A stretch of DNA of 43,369 bases from NCBI GenBank assembly GCA_964454745.1, contig CAYVUI010000023.1:1-43369 (forward strand), given 5' to 3'. Source of the stretch: CAYVUI01 sp964454745 (lineage in GTDB: Bacteria; Planctomycetota; Phycisphaerae; Sedimentisphaerales; Anaerohalosphaeraceae). Positions within the stretch are counted from its first letter, which is position 1. Each line of letters begins with the position of its first letter. A program made the translations under genes and the position numbers. Positions 14,774 to 24,000 of the stretch are shown here, piece after piece. The notes beneath the pieces are model-generated. The model did no database searches. It was not told where the DNA came from and was given only the letters and a program-made list of their open reading frames with translations.

Positions 14774-17700
14774 ATGTTGGTTACGAAACGCATTTCAGGC
14801 CCTTCCGTTCAAAGACTGCTGTTCTTGTCGTTATTGCTTGTCGTAGTGATTTTGACTGTGAGTGCGCCATTGCTGGCCCGCCCGGCTTCTAAAGAGGAGT
14901 CGATGCAGCAGAAGGCACAGATGACGCTCAAGGTTGCCCGCGAGCAGATGGACCGCGAGCTGTATGATGAAGCCGGTGAGACGCTCGGTACTCTCAAGAA
15001 CGAGATGTATGGGTATCTCAGCGGCGATGAGCAAAAGCAGGTTGACCAGATGCTTGCGAAAGTCAGCCGGATCGATGTGGACAAGGCGGATATTTCGCGG
15101 ATCATGGCCCAGAGCGATGAAATGGCGGCGCAGGGTGACTTTGCGTCTGCGATTTCGCTTTTGGAGTCGATCCAGGACAGCGAGGCGCTGAGCGACCGTC
15201 AGCAGGGACAGGTGGACGCGGCGATTGCGGAATTTTCCCGCCGGCTCGAAGAGCAGGGCGAAGCGGTTGTGATTGAAGTGGTCGAATCGGACGCGCCGCA
15301 GGAGGCTGTTGAGATCGAGGATGAGGATGTGGAAGTGATCCTGATCGAGCAGGCCAAGCCGCAGGAAATGCCGATGGCTTCAGAGGCTTCCAATGATTCA
15401 CAGGAGGCGGCAGATAACACGCAGGCGAGACGGGAAGGCGATTATATTCGCACGATCGAGATGCGTCGGAATCGGCAGATTAACTACACCAAGGCGGTTG
15501 TCAATGACGCACTGAACAAGGCCCGCGGATTCATGAACGAAAATGAATTCGATGCGGCCAAGCAGGCACTGGCCCGTGCGTTTTCGGTTGTGAATAAGAA
15601 TAAACTCCTGCTCGGTGATGAGCTGTATACGCAGTATCACTCGCAGCTTACGAGCCTTTCGGAAGAGATCCTGGCGGCCCAGAAGAAATATATCGATGAG
15701 CTGGAAAAGGAGCGTCGCCGCCAGACCCAGCAGATCCAGGAAGAGATTCGTCAGACGATGACCGCTCAGCGGCAGCAGGCCGTGAAGGAATTCATGGCGC
15801 GGGCCAAGGCGTTTGTACGGCAGCAGCGATATGAAGAATCACTCGGGCAGCTTGAGCAGCTTTTGGTGCTCGATCCGCTGAATAATGACGCTTTGCTGTT
15901 AAAGCAGACGCTGGAAGATACGGTTCGCTGGCGCAAGCAGGTTGAGATCCAGAAGGAGACCGACCGCGAAGAGATGAAGGTGCTGCTGGACGCGGACCGC
16001 CGATCGATCCCGTTTGCCAATGAGGTGACCTTTGCCAAGAACTGGAAGGAACTGGTTGCGCGTCGTGACTCGGACTTTTTCGGCGGTGTTTTGAACCCTG
16101 CCGATGAACTGGTGATGGAGCAGTTGGATAAGCAGGTCGACCTTTCGATGCTGACGGAAGATACGACGCTGGAAGAGGCGATTGACTTGATTCGCAACTC
16201 GATTGATCCAGCGCTTCCGATTATCGTCAACTGGAAGGATTTGAGCCAGAACGGGTTTATCGAGAAGGATGAACCGATTGGTATGTCGGGCGAAGGACTT
16301 TCGAATGTTCGGCTGGGCACGGCGCTGGAGCGGCTTTTGCAGTCGGTCGGCGGGGGCCTGGTGGAGCTTTCCTACGTGGTTCAGGATGGTATTGTGACGG
16401 TTGCGACGTCGGAATTTCTGCCGGAACGATATATTCAGAAGGTGTACAATGTAACCGAGGTGATTCATTCCCCGGTTGACTTCGAGATGGAACGTCAGGA
16501 TATCAACGCCGGTGTCCAGGGCGGTACAGGCGGCGGCGGAGGCGGCGGTGGCCGTTCTTCAGGCAGCCAGAGCGGAAGCTCGAGTTCGAGCTCCAGCCGT
16601 TCGAGCGGGCGAAGCAGCGGTGGCGGACGAAGCGGTGGCGGTACACGGGGCGGTACGAACCTGCAGACGACCGAGCTGGGTACACCGACGATTACCGGTT
16701 CGGAACTGGCGGAAGACCGGGCGATCGAGCTGGCGGAAATTATTATTGAAACCATCGAGCCGGATAGCTGGTTTGACGCCGGTGGGGAAGGTTCGATCCA
16801 GATCTTCGGTTCGCGTTACCTGATCGTGTGGCAGACGCCGGAAGTGCACAAGCAGATTGATGAGTTCCTCAAGACGCTGATTAAGATGACCGGTGACCAG
16901 ATTTCAATTGAGGCGAGGTTCCTGCTGGTGGATGAAAACTACCTGGAAGACATTGGGATTCAGATGGACTTTAACCCGTCATTTTCACCGTTTGGCGGTG
17001 TGAATTTTGACCAGAGCTTCTCTACGCAGGGGACTTTTAATTCCACACGGGTAGGTTCCACGAGTGTTTCTTCCTCGCTTGGCGGTACGGCTGCGGGCAA
17101 CCCGGCACTTGAAGTAGATTTCGGCGGTCAGCTTCTCGATGAGCTCGCGGTTGATTTTATGGTTCGGGCCACGAAGATGCACGGCAATTCCCGTTCACTG
17201 ACGGCCCCGAAGGTTACGGTGCTCAGCGGTGAATCTGCGGTGATCGGTGTGGAAAAGGAACGAAACTTTATTGCCAACGCGGAAATCTCTTCTGAAGCCC
17301 TGAACCTGGGTGACGGCGCTGCGGATAATGTGTTTGTCACGACGGTTAACCGAACGATTGGATTGCTGACAACGGGTATTGTGCTCAATGTTACGCCGAC
17401 AGTGACGTATGACCGCAAGTATGTAATTTTGCGTATCTCGACGTATTTCGTTGAAGAGCTGGCCAGCGGCTTGCAGACCTTTAACAGCGGATTTATCAGC
17501 GGGCAGATTGAGCAGATCGAGTTTGAGCTGCCCGAGCTTCAGTATACGACGGTAGAGACCCGTGTGTTGGTGCCGGATCGCGGTACGGTGCTTTTAGGCG
17601 GGCAGACATTAACCGCGGAGCGTGAGATTGAATCCGGTGTGCCGGTACTGAGCAAGCTGCCGCTGGTGGGTCGCCTGTTTACCAACCGCAGTGAGATCAA

Positions 17701-17806
17701 GGACAAGCAGGTACTGCTGATCCTGATCCAGCCAACGCTGCTCTTGAAGGACGAGACCGAGAGAGACGCGGTTGCCGCGATGGAAGCGGGCGGATTTCAG
17801 TTTTAA
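14774..17806 (+). CDS. Large secretin (type II/III secretion or pilus outer-membrane channel family) with TPR-like N-terminus
   Basis: A 1010-residue protein predicted to form a multimeric outer-membrane gate. Order: signal sequence (about 1-36, ending APLLARP); helical, TPR-like and coiled-coil region (about 40-400, with QQKAQMTLKVAREQMDREL and YEESLGQLEQLLVLDPLN); secretin N-domain-like part (about 450-580); Gly/Ser/Arg low-complexity linker (about 583-628); a second N-domain-like part (about 640-715); and the secretin core (about 720-990) ending VLLGGQTLTAE, VPVLSKLPLVGRLF and LLILIQPTLL. GGAG four bases before the ATG supports the start. No ATPase, inner-membrane platform or pseudopilin gene is nearby, so which system it serves is unknown. 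The transcript ends at a strong hairpin at 17852. Confidence 0.9.
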   Translation: MLVTKRISGPSVQRLLFLSLLLVVVILTVSAPLLARPASKEESMQQKAQMTLKVAREQMDRELYDEAGETLGTLKNEMYGYLSGDEQKQVDQMLAKVSRIDVDKADISRIMAQSDEMAAQGDFASAISLLESIQDSEALSDRQQGQVDAAIAEFSRRLEEQGEAVVIEVVESDAPQEAVEIEDEDVEVILIEQAKPQEMPMASEASNDSQEAADNTQARREGDYIRTIEMRRNRQINYTKAVVNDALNKARGFMNENEFDAAKQALARAFSVVNKNKLLLGDELYTQYHSQLTSLSEEILAAQKKYIDELEKERRRQTQQIQEEIRQTMTAQRQQAVKEFMARAKAFVRQQRYEESLGQLEQLLVLDPLNNDALLLKQTLEDTVRWRKQVEIQKETDREEMKVLLDADRRSIPFANEVTFAKNWKELVARRDSDFFGGVLNPADELVMEQLDKQVDLSMLTEDTTLEEAIDLIRNSIDPALPIIVNWKDLSQNGFIEKDEPIGMSGEGLSNVRLGTALERLLQSVGGGLVELSYVVQDGIVTVATSEFLPERYIQKVYNVTEVIHSPVDFEMERQDINAGVQGGTGGGGGGGGRSSGSQSGSSSSSSSRSSGRSSGGGRSGGGTRGGTNLQTTELGTPTITGSELAEDRAIELAEIIIETIEPDSWFDAGGEGSIQIFGSRYLIVWQTPEVHKQIDEFLKTLIKMTGDQISIEARFLLVDENYLEDIGIQMDFNPSFSPFGGVNFDQSFSTQGTFNSTRVGSTSVSSSLGGTAAGNPALEVDFGGQLLDELAVDFMVRATKMHGNSRSLTAPKVTVLSGESAVIGVEKERNFIANAEISSEALNLGDGAADNVFVTTVNRTIGLLTTGIVLNVTPTVTYDRKYVILRISTYFVEELASGLQTFNSGFISGQIEQIEFELPELQYTTVETRVLVPDRGTVLLGGQTLTAEREIESGVPVLSKLPLVGRLFTNRSEIKDKQVLLILIQPTLLLKDETERDAVAAMEAGGFQF

Positions 17807-17846
17807 GATCAATAGGATTCCCATTACCCGGGATGCTGATATGACA

Positions 17847-17878
17847 AAAAGAAAGGGCGTCGATGAGACGCCCTTTTT
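17847..17878 (+). terminator. Rho-independent terminator, probably bidirectional
   Basis: AAAGGGCGTC (17852-17861) and GACGCCCTTT (17867-17876) form a perfect ten-base stem with a GATGA loop, followed by TTTTT. An A-rich run on the other side could serve the minus-strand gene. It lies between the convergent secretin and chorismate synthase-like genes. Confidence 0.88.
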
Positions 17879-17905
17879 GCTGCGCTGTTGTAAGGCCGGT
17901 ATGGT

Positions 17906-19237
17906 TTACTTTTCCATCTGCTGACGCAGGGCCTGGTAGCCGTAATGTGCGATGAGATTGTCAAGGATGACCATCGCGGTGTAGTTCTCGGCGACGGGCC
18001 AGATGCGGCCGACGATGGTAGGATCGCGGCGTGTGATCGCGGCGAGCTGTGTGTTCTCATTGGTGTACTTGTCGATGGTGTCCTGTGGGCGGTCGATGGT
18101 GGGGGTGGGCTTGACCGCGAGACGGCAGATGATGTCCTGACCGGTCGCGACGCCGCCTGTGATGCCGCCGGCGTGGTTGGATTTGAACTTCACTTCGCCG
18201 TTTTCGCTGTACATCTGGTCGTTGGATTCGTAGCCGGTCATGTCTTTTACGCCAAAACCTGCGCCGACTTCCACGCCCTTGACCGCGCCGATGCCGAGCA
18301 TGCGGCCCAGTTCGGCGTCGAGCTTGTCGAATACCGGTTCGCCGAGGCCCGCGGGGGCTCCTGTGACGACGACCTCGACGGTTCCGCCGGAGGAGTCGCC
18401 GGTCTGGGTGATCTTGTTGCAGGCGTTACGCATGTCTTCAGCGACCTGGATATCCGGGCAGTTGATGACGTGGTGGACGCCGTATTCGTCCTGGATCTTC
18501 TTGGGGTTAATCTTGGGGGCCTTTTCGCGGATGGGGTCGATTTCCTGCTCGATCTGTGCAAGGACGGCGGTTTTTTCGAGGAAACGCATCTCGGTTTTGT
18601 AGCGGCCTTTTACGAAGACTTCCTGGTAGAAGGGATCATAGTCCCATCGCATCTTTTTGTAGCGTTCGGTGTACTCGAAGATGGTTTTGGAGTCCATCTC
18701 GGGGCATTTTACGCCGGCGGCTTCTTTAATAAAGGAAAAGACCTCGATGCCGCATTTTTTGAGGATTTTTTTAGCAACGTAGCCTGCGGCGACAATTGTG
18801 GATGTGTAGCGTCCACTGAAGATGCCGGCGCCGATGGCGTCGTCTGCGGGGCCGTACTTCATGAAGGTGGCGTAGCTTGCGTGGCCGGGCCGGGGGGTGC
18901 GGTTGGTGTCCTGATACTGCTCGATGTGGATAAAGTGGCGGTCGAGGTTGGGGATCAGGATGGTAAGCGGGGTACCGTTGGTGTGATAGGCGTTGCCGGC
19001 GCCCTTGATGGTATCGGCACTGTTGATGCCGGTGTAGATTACGGGCAGGTCGGGCTCTTTGCGCGGGCTCGAGAGCTCGTCGGCTCCGGGCTTGCGCAGG
19101 AGCAGGTCGCCGTAGATTTCCTGCTCGCTGATGAATAGATTTGACGGAACGCCCTGGATGACGGTGCTAAGCCCGTCCTGGTAGGAGCCTCCCGATACGG
19201 TAACCTGGAAACATCTTCCAACGTGACAGCCGATCAT
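17906..19237 (-). CDS. aroC: Divergent chorismate synthase homologue
   Basis: Chorismate synthase turns EPSP into chorismate with reduced FMN, the last shikimate step. Homology is clear along 443 residues: RPGHASYATFMKYG (116-129), VAAGYVAKKIL, GAPAGLGEPVFDKLDAEL, AVKGVEVGAGF, SNHAGGITGGVATGQ (353-367) and RRDPTIVG (403-410). But the first signature, normally FGESHG, reads SGGSYQ (15-20), so the catalytic His becomes Tyr19, and GGGRxSARET reads GAGIFSGRYT (136-145). His119 is kept. About 65 extra residues lie between 170 and 260. The start at 19237 is chosen because CAGGGAG lies seven bases upstream and upstream codons overlap aroA out of frame. It follows aroA by 59 bases. It could be the organism's chorismate synthase with an altered active site, or a paralogue with another job. 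Confidence 0.85.
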   Translation of the reverse strand: MIGCHVGRCFQVTVSGGSYQDGLSTVIQGVPSNLFISEQEIYGDLLLRKPGADELSSPRKEPDLPVIYTGINSADTIKGAGNAYHTNGTPLTILIPNLDRHFIHIEQYQDTNRTPRPGHASYATFMKYGPADDAIGAGIFSGRYTSTIVAAGYVAKKILKKCGIEVFSFIKEAAGVKCPEMDSKTIFEYTERYKKMRWDYDPFYQEVFVKGRYKTEMRFLEKTAVLAQIEQEIDPIREKAPKINPKKIQDEYGVHHVINCPDIQVAEDMRNACNKITQTGDSSGGTVEVVVTGAPAGLGEPVFDKLDAELGRMLGIGAVKGVEVGAGFGVKDMTGYESNDQMYSENGEVKFKSNHAGGITGGVATGQDIICRLAVKPTPTIDRPQDTIDKYTNENTQLAAITRRDPTIVGRIWPVAENYTAMVILDNLIAHYGYQALRQQMEK

Positions 19238-19296
19238 TTTTTTCTCCCTGTTTCTTAAGTAAAGGTTTCGGGTGTAACTGCTCATATTATAGTGAT

Positions 19297-20583
19297 TTAT
19301 GTGTTGGTCGTGTCCATTTTGGCGCCGAGGGCGGTCATTTTTTCGATAAAATCGGGGAATGTGACCTTCATGGCCTCGGCGGTGTCGATGGTGATGGGAT
19401 CGTTCAGGGCCAGGCCAGCGACGGCGAGGGCCATGACGATGCGGTGGTCGTGCCAGCCGCAAACGGACGCGGCCTTGATGTCCGGGCAGTGGTGGATGAT
19501 CAGGCCGTCGGGCAGTTCCTGGGTTTGTACGCCGAGTTTGGCCAGTTCTTTTGCCATGCAGGCGATACGGTCGGTCTCCTTTTTGCGTGCCTGTGCAACG
19601 TTTACCAGCTCGGTGGTGCCCTGTGCGAAGGCGCCGATAACGGCCATCATGGGCAGTGCGTCCGGGGTGCGGTTCATGTCGATTTTTGTACCGGTAAGGG
19701 GAGCGGCGGAAATGTGGACTTTGTCGGCCTGGATATTGATCTCGGCTCCCATGTCGGTGAGGTATTGTGCGACGGCTTTGTCCGGCTGGCTGTCGGTGAA
19801 ATCAAGGCCTGTGAGCTGGACATCCTTGCCGGCGATTGCCGCGGCGCAGAGGAAGAAGGTCGCACTGGAGAAATCGGAGGGGATGGGGCCTTCGAACGGC
19901 TGGTATGCCTGGCGGCCGGGGATGGTGAAACGCTTCATGTCGCCGTGGTTGGTGTATTGGATGCCCAGGCGGTCGAGCCAGTCGAGGGTGATCTGGACGT
20001 AATCGGGCTCGTTTAGCAGGGTGACTTCGATTTCGGTATCGCCCTTTGCAAGCGGGCATGCCATCAGGAGGCTGGACAGGTACTGGCTGGTGACGCATTC
20101 GAGGGTGGTTTTTCCGCCTTTTAGGGTCCCGGATATCCGGATTGGTGCACAGCCGTTGTTTTTGAGCGAGATTCCGTCAGCGCCGAGGTCTTTGAGGGCG
20201 TTTAGCAATGGGTCGATGGGGCGCGAGCATATCTGGTCATCTCCGGTGAAATCGACGCAGCCGCGCTGGAGCAAAGCGGCCGAGCCCGCGGCAAGGCGCA
20301 GGGTAGTTCCGGAGTTGCCCACGTCGATGGGGACGTTGGGGGTTTCGATGCTGCCGGCGGTTCCGGTGACGGTCCAGAGTTTTGGATCGGAGGTATCTAT
20401 TTTTGCTCCGAGGGCCCGATAACTTTCGACGGCGCTTAGGGTGTCGCTGGAAATGAGGGGATTTTCGATGCGGGATGTCCCCTCGGCGAGGGCGGCGGCG
20501 CAGACCGCGCGGATGGTGTGTGACTTGGATCCGGGTATCGCGACGGATCCGGATAAACTGGATTTTTGTACTTTTAACTGCAT
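19297..20583 (-). CDS. aroA: 3-phosphoshikimate 1-carboxyvinyltransferase (EPSP synthase)
   Basis: AroA transfers enolpyruvyl from phosphoenolpyruvate to shikimate 3-phosphate, the sixth shikimate step. The 428-residue protein has the two-domain pattern: IPGSKSHTIR near the N-terminus (residues ~16-25), GNSGTTLRL, RPIDPLLNAL, LSSLLMACPL, the second-domain NRTPDALPMMAV, ARKKETDRIACMAKEL and DHRIVMALAVAGL. The variable position in the PEP loop (canonical GNAGTAMRP) is occupied by Ser and Thr residues, as in some divergent classes. An in-frame start further upstream exists, but the ATG at 20583 fits the family N-terminus and has AAAGGCGG before it. It forms an operon with the chorismate synthase-like gene downstream. 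Confidence 0.95.
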   Translation of the reverse strand: MQLKVQKSSLSGSVAIPGSKSHTIRAVCAAALAEGTSRIENPLISSDTLSAVESYRALGAKIDTSDPKLWTVTGTAGSIETPNVPIDVGNSGTTLRLAAGSAALLQRGCVDFTGDDQICSRPIDPLLNALKDLGADGISLKNNGCAPIRISGTLKGGKTTLECVTSQYLSSLLMACPLAKGDTEIEVTLLNEPDYVQITLDWLDRLGIQYTNHGDMKRFTIPGRQAYQPFEGPIPSDFSSATFFLCAAAIAGKDVQLTGLDFTDSQPDKAVAQYLTDMGAEINIQADKVHISAAPLTGTKIDMNRTPDALPMMAVIGAFAQGTTELVNVAQARKKETDRIACMAKELAKLGVQTQELPDGLIIHHCPDIKAASVCGWHDHRIVMALAVAGLALNDPITIDTAEAMKVTFPDFIEKMTALGAKMDTTNT

Positions 20584-20595
20584 GGGGCCGCCTTT

Positions 20596-20645
20596 GTTTC
20601 TGTGTATAGAAACGATATATGTAGCAGATTTGTTGTGAAATGCAA
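20596..20645 (-). promoter_or_regulatory. aroA promoter and leader hairpin
   Basis: Minus-strand TTGCAT (20640-20645), 16 bases and TACATA (20618-20623) form a plausible promoter, with the start near 20611. At the 5' end of the predicted transcript GTTTCT and AGAAAC (20596-20613) form a six-base hairpin with a six-base loop, which might be an operator or mRNA-stabilising element. Confidence 0.45.
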
Positions 20646-20912
20646 GGGTTTTTCCGAGCAAGTGAATAAAGGATGTCTATATTGCCTATTTTAAAATTTG
20701 GATATAAGTACTGAAAAGGGGGATTATTAATATTTTTGCCGTAAAAAAATTTGTAACGAAACAAACCAGGTTGGACTAAGGTAGTAACGCTGAAAGAATC
20801 GGGATGCAAACCAGATCTGATTTCGGAGTATCCGGGCCGGTATTGTCCAGTGGCAGTTGGATGGTGATTTTGCATGCAGGTCCCATAAGTTACGGTATTT
20901 GATAGATTTAAC

Positions 20913-20941
20913 TTGACGTGTTTTTGCTCGATTGCTAAGAT
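20913..20941 (+). promoter_or_regulatory. Promoter upstream of the giant surface-protein gene
   Basis: TTGACG (20913-20918), exactly 17 bases, and TAAGAT (20936-20941). The -35 box matches five of six consensus bases. Transcription would start near 20948. Bases 20646-20912, between the aroA promoter and this one, show no gene or other feature that I can support. Confidence 0.6.
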
Positions 20942-20963
20942 ATAGCTTTAAACTATTGTTGTA

Positions 20964-21032
20964 TTTTATCCGATAAGATACCGGATAAAAAATAAGAGCA
21001 GGGGCACCCACAGAGTGCCCTTATCTTTTTAT
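20964..21032 (+). ncRNA. Structured leader RNA with terminator-like hairpin before the giant gene
   Basis: TTTTATCCG (20964-20972) pairs perfectly with CGGATAAAA (20982-20990) around the loop ATAAGATAC. A second hairpin, GGGCAC/GTGCCC (21002-21007 with 21015-21020), is followed by TTATCTTTTTAT, like a weak intrinsic terminator. CTTAT at 21020-21024 can pair either with ATAAG in the first loop or with a second ATAAG at 20992-20996, so alternative folds, including a pseudoknot, are possible. It may be an attenuator, riboswitch or separate small RNA. Structure is seen; function is inferred. Confidence 0.45.
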
Positions 21033-21089
21033 GTGTTCTAATCAGGGATTGAATAAGGAATAAACAATGAACGTTTACGCTCGCTATTC

Positions 21090-21094
21090 GGAGG
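21090..21094 (+). promoter_or_regulatory. Ribosome binding site that decides the giant-gene start
   Basis: GGAGG five bases before the ATG at 21100, where a classic signal peptide (MRKVLFTIFAIFLIF) begins. An in-frame ATG at 21067, preceded by AAGGA, would add 11 residues in front of it. Confidence 0.65.
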
Positions 21095-21099
21095 ATGTC

Positions 21100-24000
21100 A
21101 TGAGGAAGGTTCTATTTACGATTTTCGCTATCTTTCTTATTTTCTCAACTGCTAACGCAAAAATTCTGACGGTTCCGGACCGGTATTCGACGATTGCTGC
21201 TGCAATTGAGGCGGCGGCGGACGGTGATACGATCCTGGTACGGCCGGGTGTGTATACACTGCCGGCTTCTGATCAGCCTGGTGATGCGGATTACCCGTAT
21301 CAATTCGAGGGTTTGAAGTTTGCGGGTAAGTCAAACATTAAACTGACCAGTATGTTTAACCCGGACAGTCCGAACTGGGATGTCGTTACACAGACGGTGA
21401 TTGACTGCGGCGGCGGCGAGACCTACGAAGCTTACCTGGGAGGGATTGCAGGGGCTGTGACTGATGCAACCGGCGTAGTTGACGAGGCTTACGTGGATGC
21501 TACGGCGGGAACATGGCGTGTTTTTGAATCGAGGCGAGCGTTCTATTTTGACGGCACAGAAACCAATATCGAGATCATCGGCTTTACGATCCGCAACGGT
21601 GTGACCGCAGGTGCGGTGGGTCAGTATGGTAATGCACAGATTGTTGATTTTGAACAGATCGTGGAAGAGGGCGAAGAGATCCCGGCGCCTACAGAATTTT
21701 TGTGGCGTGTGAGCAGCGGCCTGGATGCCGAAGGTGACGGCTACGGCGGTGCGGTTCTTTGTGAAAACGATGCGTCACCGAAGTTCCGATATTGTCATTT
21801 TGCGAATAATACGGTGATGGGCGGTCGCGGCGGTAATGGTGCGGACGGCCAGGGATTCGGCGCCGGCGAACTGAACGCGGAATGGGGCGGTCACGGCGGT
21901 CATGGAAGCGGTTTCGGCTATGGCGGTGCGGTAGCGGCACGAAATACATCCACTCCTGAGTTTGACAACTGTATTTTTGAAGGCAACGTCGCCAAAGGCG
22001 GCGAAGGCGGTAACGGCGGTAACGGCGGTGACCAAACCGGTGACGGCCAGGTCGGCGGCGGTGGTAACGGCGGTTACGGTGGTGCGAAAACCATGGATGG
22101 AATGACATACGGAGAAGGGGGTGTCGATCCCCAGGGAGCACCGCAGCTTCCTGTAGATACTTTTGCCGGTGACGGCGAGGGTTTTGGCGGGGCGATCTGG
22201 GTTGAATACGGATCGGCTCCGACGATTACAAATTGTACTTTTCTTGACAATGAAGCCACTAACGGCCGCGGCGGCGATGCGGGTTCCCGCGGACTCGGTG
22301 ACGACCGGGGTGATGACGCCCTGGCCAGCCGCGTCGGAGATGTCGGCTCAAATGACAGTTCGAATGATATGCTGGGCGCGGCGATCTTCTATTCCGGAGA
22401 TTCGGATGCCGGTGCCAAGCAGGCGGTTTCGATTTCCAACAGCCAGTTTGAGCTGAACCGTACCTATGAAGAACAAATTTTTGCCGGGTACGGTTTGGGC
22501 GGCGATACAGCGTTTATTCTTGAGCCGGAGGAAAATGATTACAGCAATGCGACGGTCTATATCGAAGATATGATTGGCATGACGATGGATAACTGCCGCT
22601 TCTTCGAGAATGTATGCGGCGCGGTTGAGGTAATCAATTCAGATCTTACTCTCAATACATGTGATTTTATTGCGAACGAGGCCGGTCGCGGTGCGGCGAT
22701 TGAATTCCGCTCATCTGAAGTATTATCGATTAATGACAGTTCTTTCAGCGGCAACATTGCCAGTGGAGACGGCGGGGCGATCTGGGCTTTCAGTGCCGTA
22801 TATATTTCGGACAGTTCATTCTCTGATAATATCAGTGAAGGCGGTCTTGGCGGTGGTATCTATTCGAGAGCTGGCTGGCCTTTGGATATTGATATGACAA
22901 CTTTTGTGGGCAATAAGGCCGTTTGGGGCGGTGCGATTTTCGTCGACCAGGCCACCAGTGATGTTCATATTGACAAGTGTTACTTCCAGGACAATACGGC
23001 GGAATCTGCAGGTGCGATCTATCTGCTTGACAGTACCGATAATACAGTTGATCAGTGTACGTTTTTACAGAACCATGCCATCGGCGGCGATTTTGACAAT
23101 GTCGGCGGCGGGGCGATTGTATGTTCCGCGGCAGCTTTGGACCTGAAAAACTCGATCTTCCGTGCCAATGATGCCACAAATGAGCAGGGGTACGGTGGTG
23201 CGATCAACCTGTTTGGCGGGGATAATGATCCGTCTTTCCATACGATCTTTAACTGCCTGTTTGAATCGAACAAGGCGGACCAGGATGGCGGTGCGATTAT
23301 CAGCCAGTTCTGGACGGAGCCTGATATTGCAAATTGTACGTTTGCTTACAATACCTCGGGCGACCTGGGGGGTGCGGTTTACCAGGGCTGGGGTCTTTCA
23401 GGTCATCCGGCGGTTGTCAGGGATTCGATCTTTTACAAGAACTCGAAGTATGCTCTTTATGAAGAGAACTTCGGTGGTCAGATTGTTTCCTCTTTCAACC
23501 TGTTTTATCAGAATACCCCGGCGGACTTTTACAAGAGTGATACGGGTGATTTTGCCGGCGATGCCGGCCAGGCCGGTTTTGATAATGAAATCGGTGATCC
23601 CCGATTTGAAAACGGACCTTTGGGTGCCTATTATCTCCAGCAGGCCTACAGCCCGGCTGTGGACAACGGTTCCCAGGCGGCGTCGAATGTCTTTACTTCC
23701 AGCTTTACGACCAGCAAGGATAACATCGCGGATACCGGGCAGGTAGACCAGGGATACCATCACCTCAATTCAGATGACCCGCTGGTTCTGCCTTCTTATA
23801 CGCTCAATGTCCAGGTTGATCCGCTTACTCCATATGGTAAATTCAAGATCAGCGGCAGTGTATACGGTCCGAGCAATCCGTTCCCGGCGACGCAGTATCC
23901 GCTGGGTACGTATGTTCCAATTACGGCGATTCCGGATGCGGGCTTCCGCGTGGGGCGCTGGTCGGGCGGTACTTCGAACGATTCTTCCACGAAAAATGAT

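Noticed and set aside
19238..19462. N-terminal extension of the chorismate synthase-like gene to 19462
   Set aside because: The extra residues are His/Arg-rich out-of-frame aroA sequence. The ATG at 19237 has a ribosome binding site and fits the family N-terminus.
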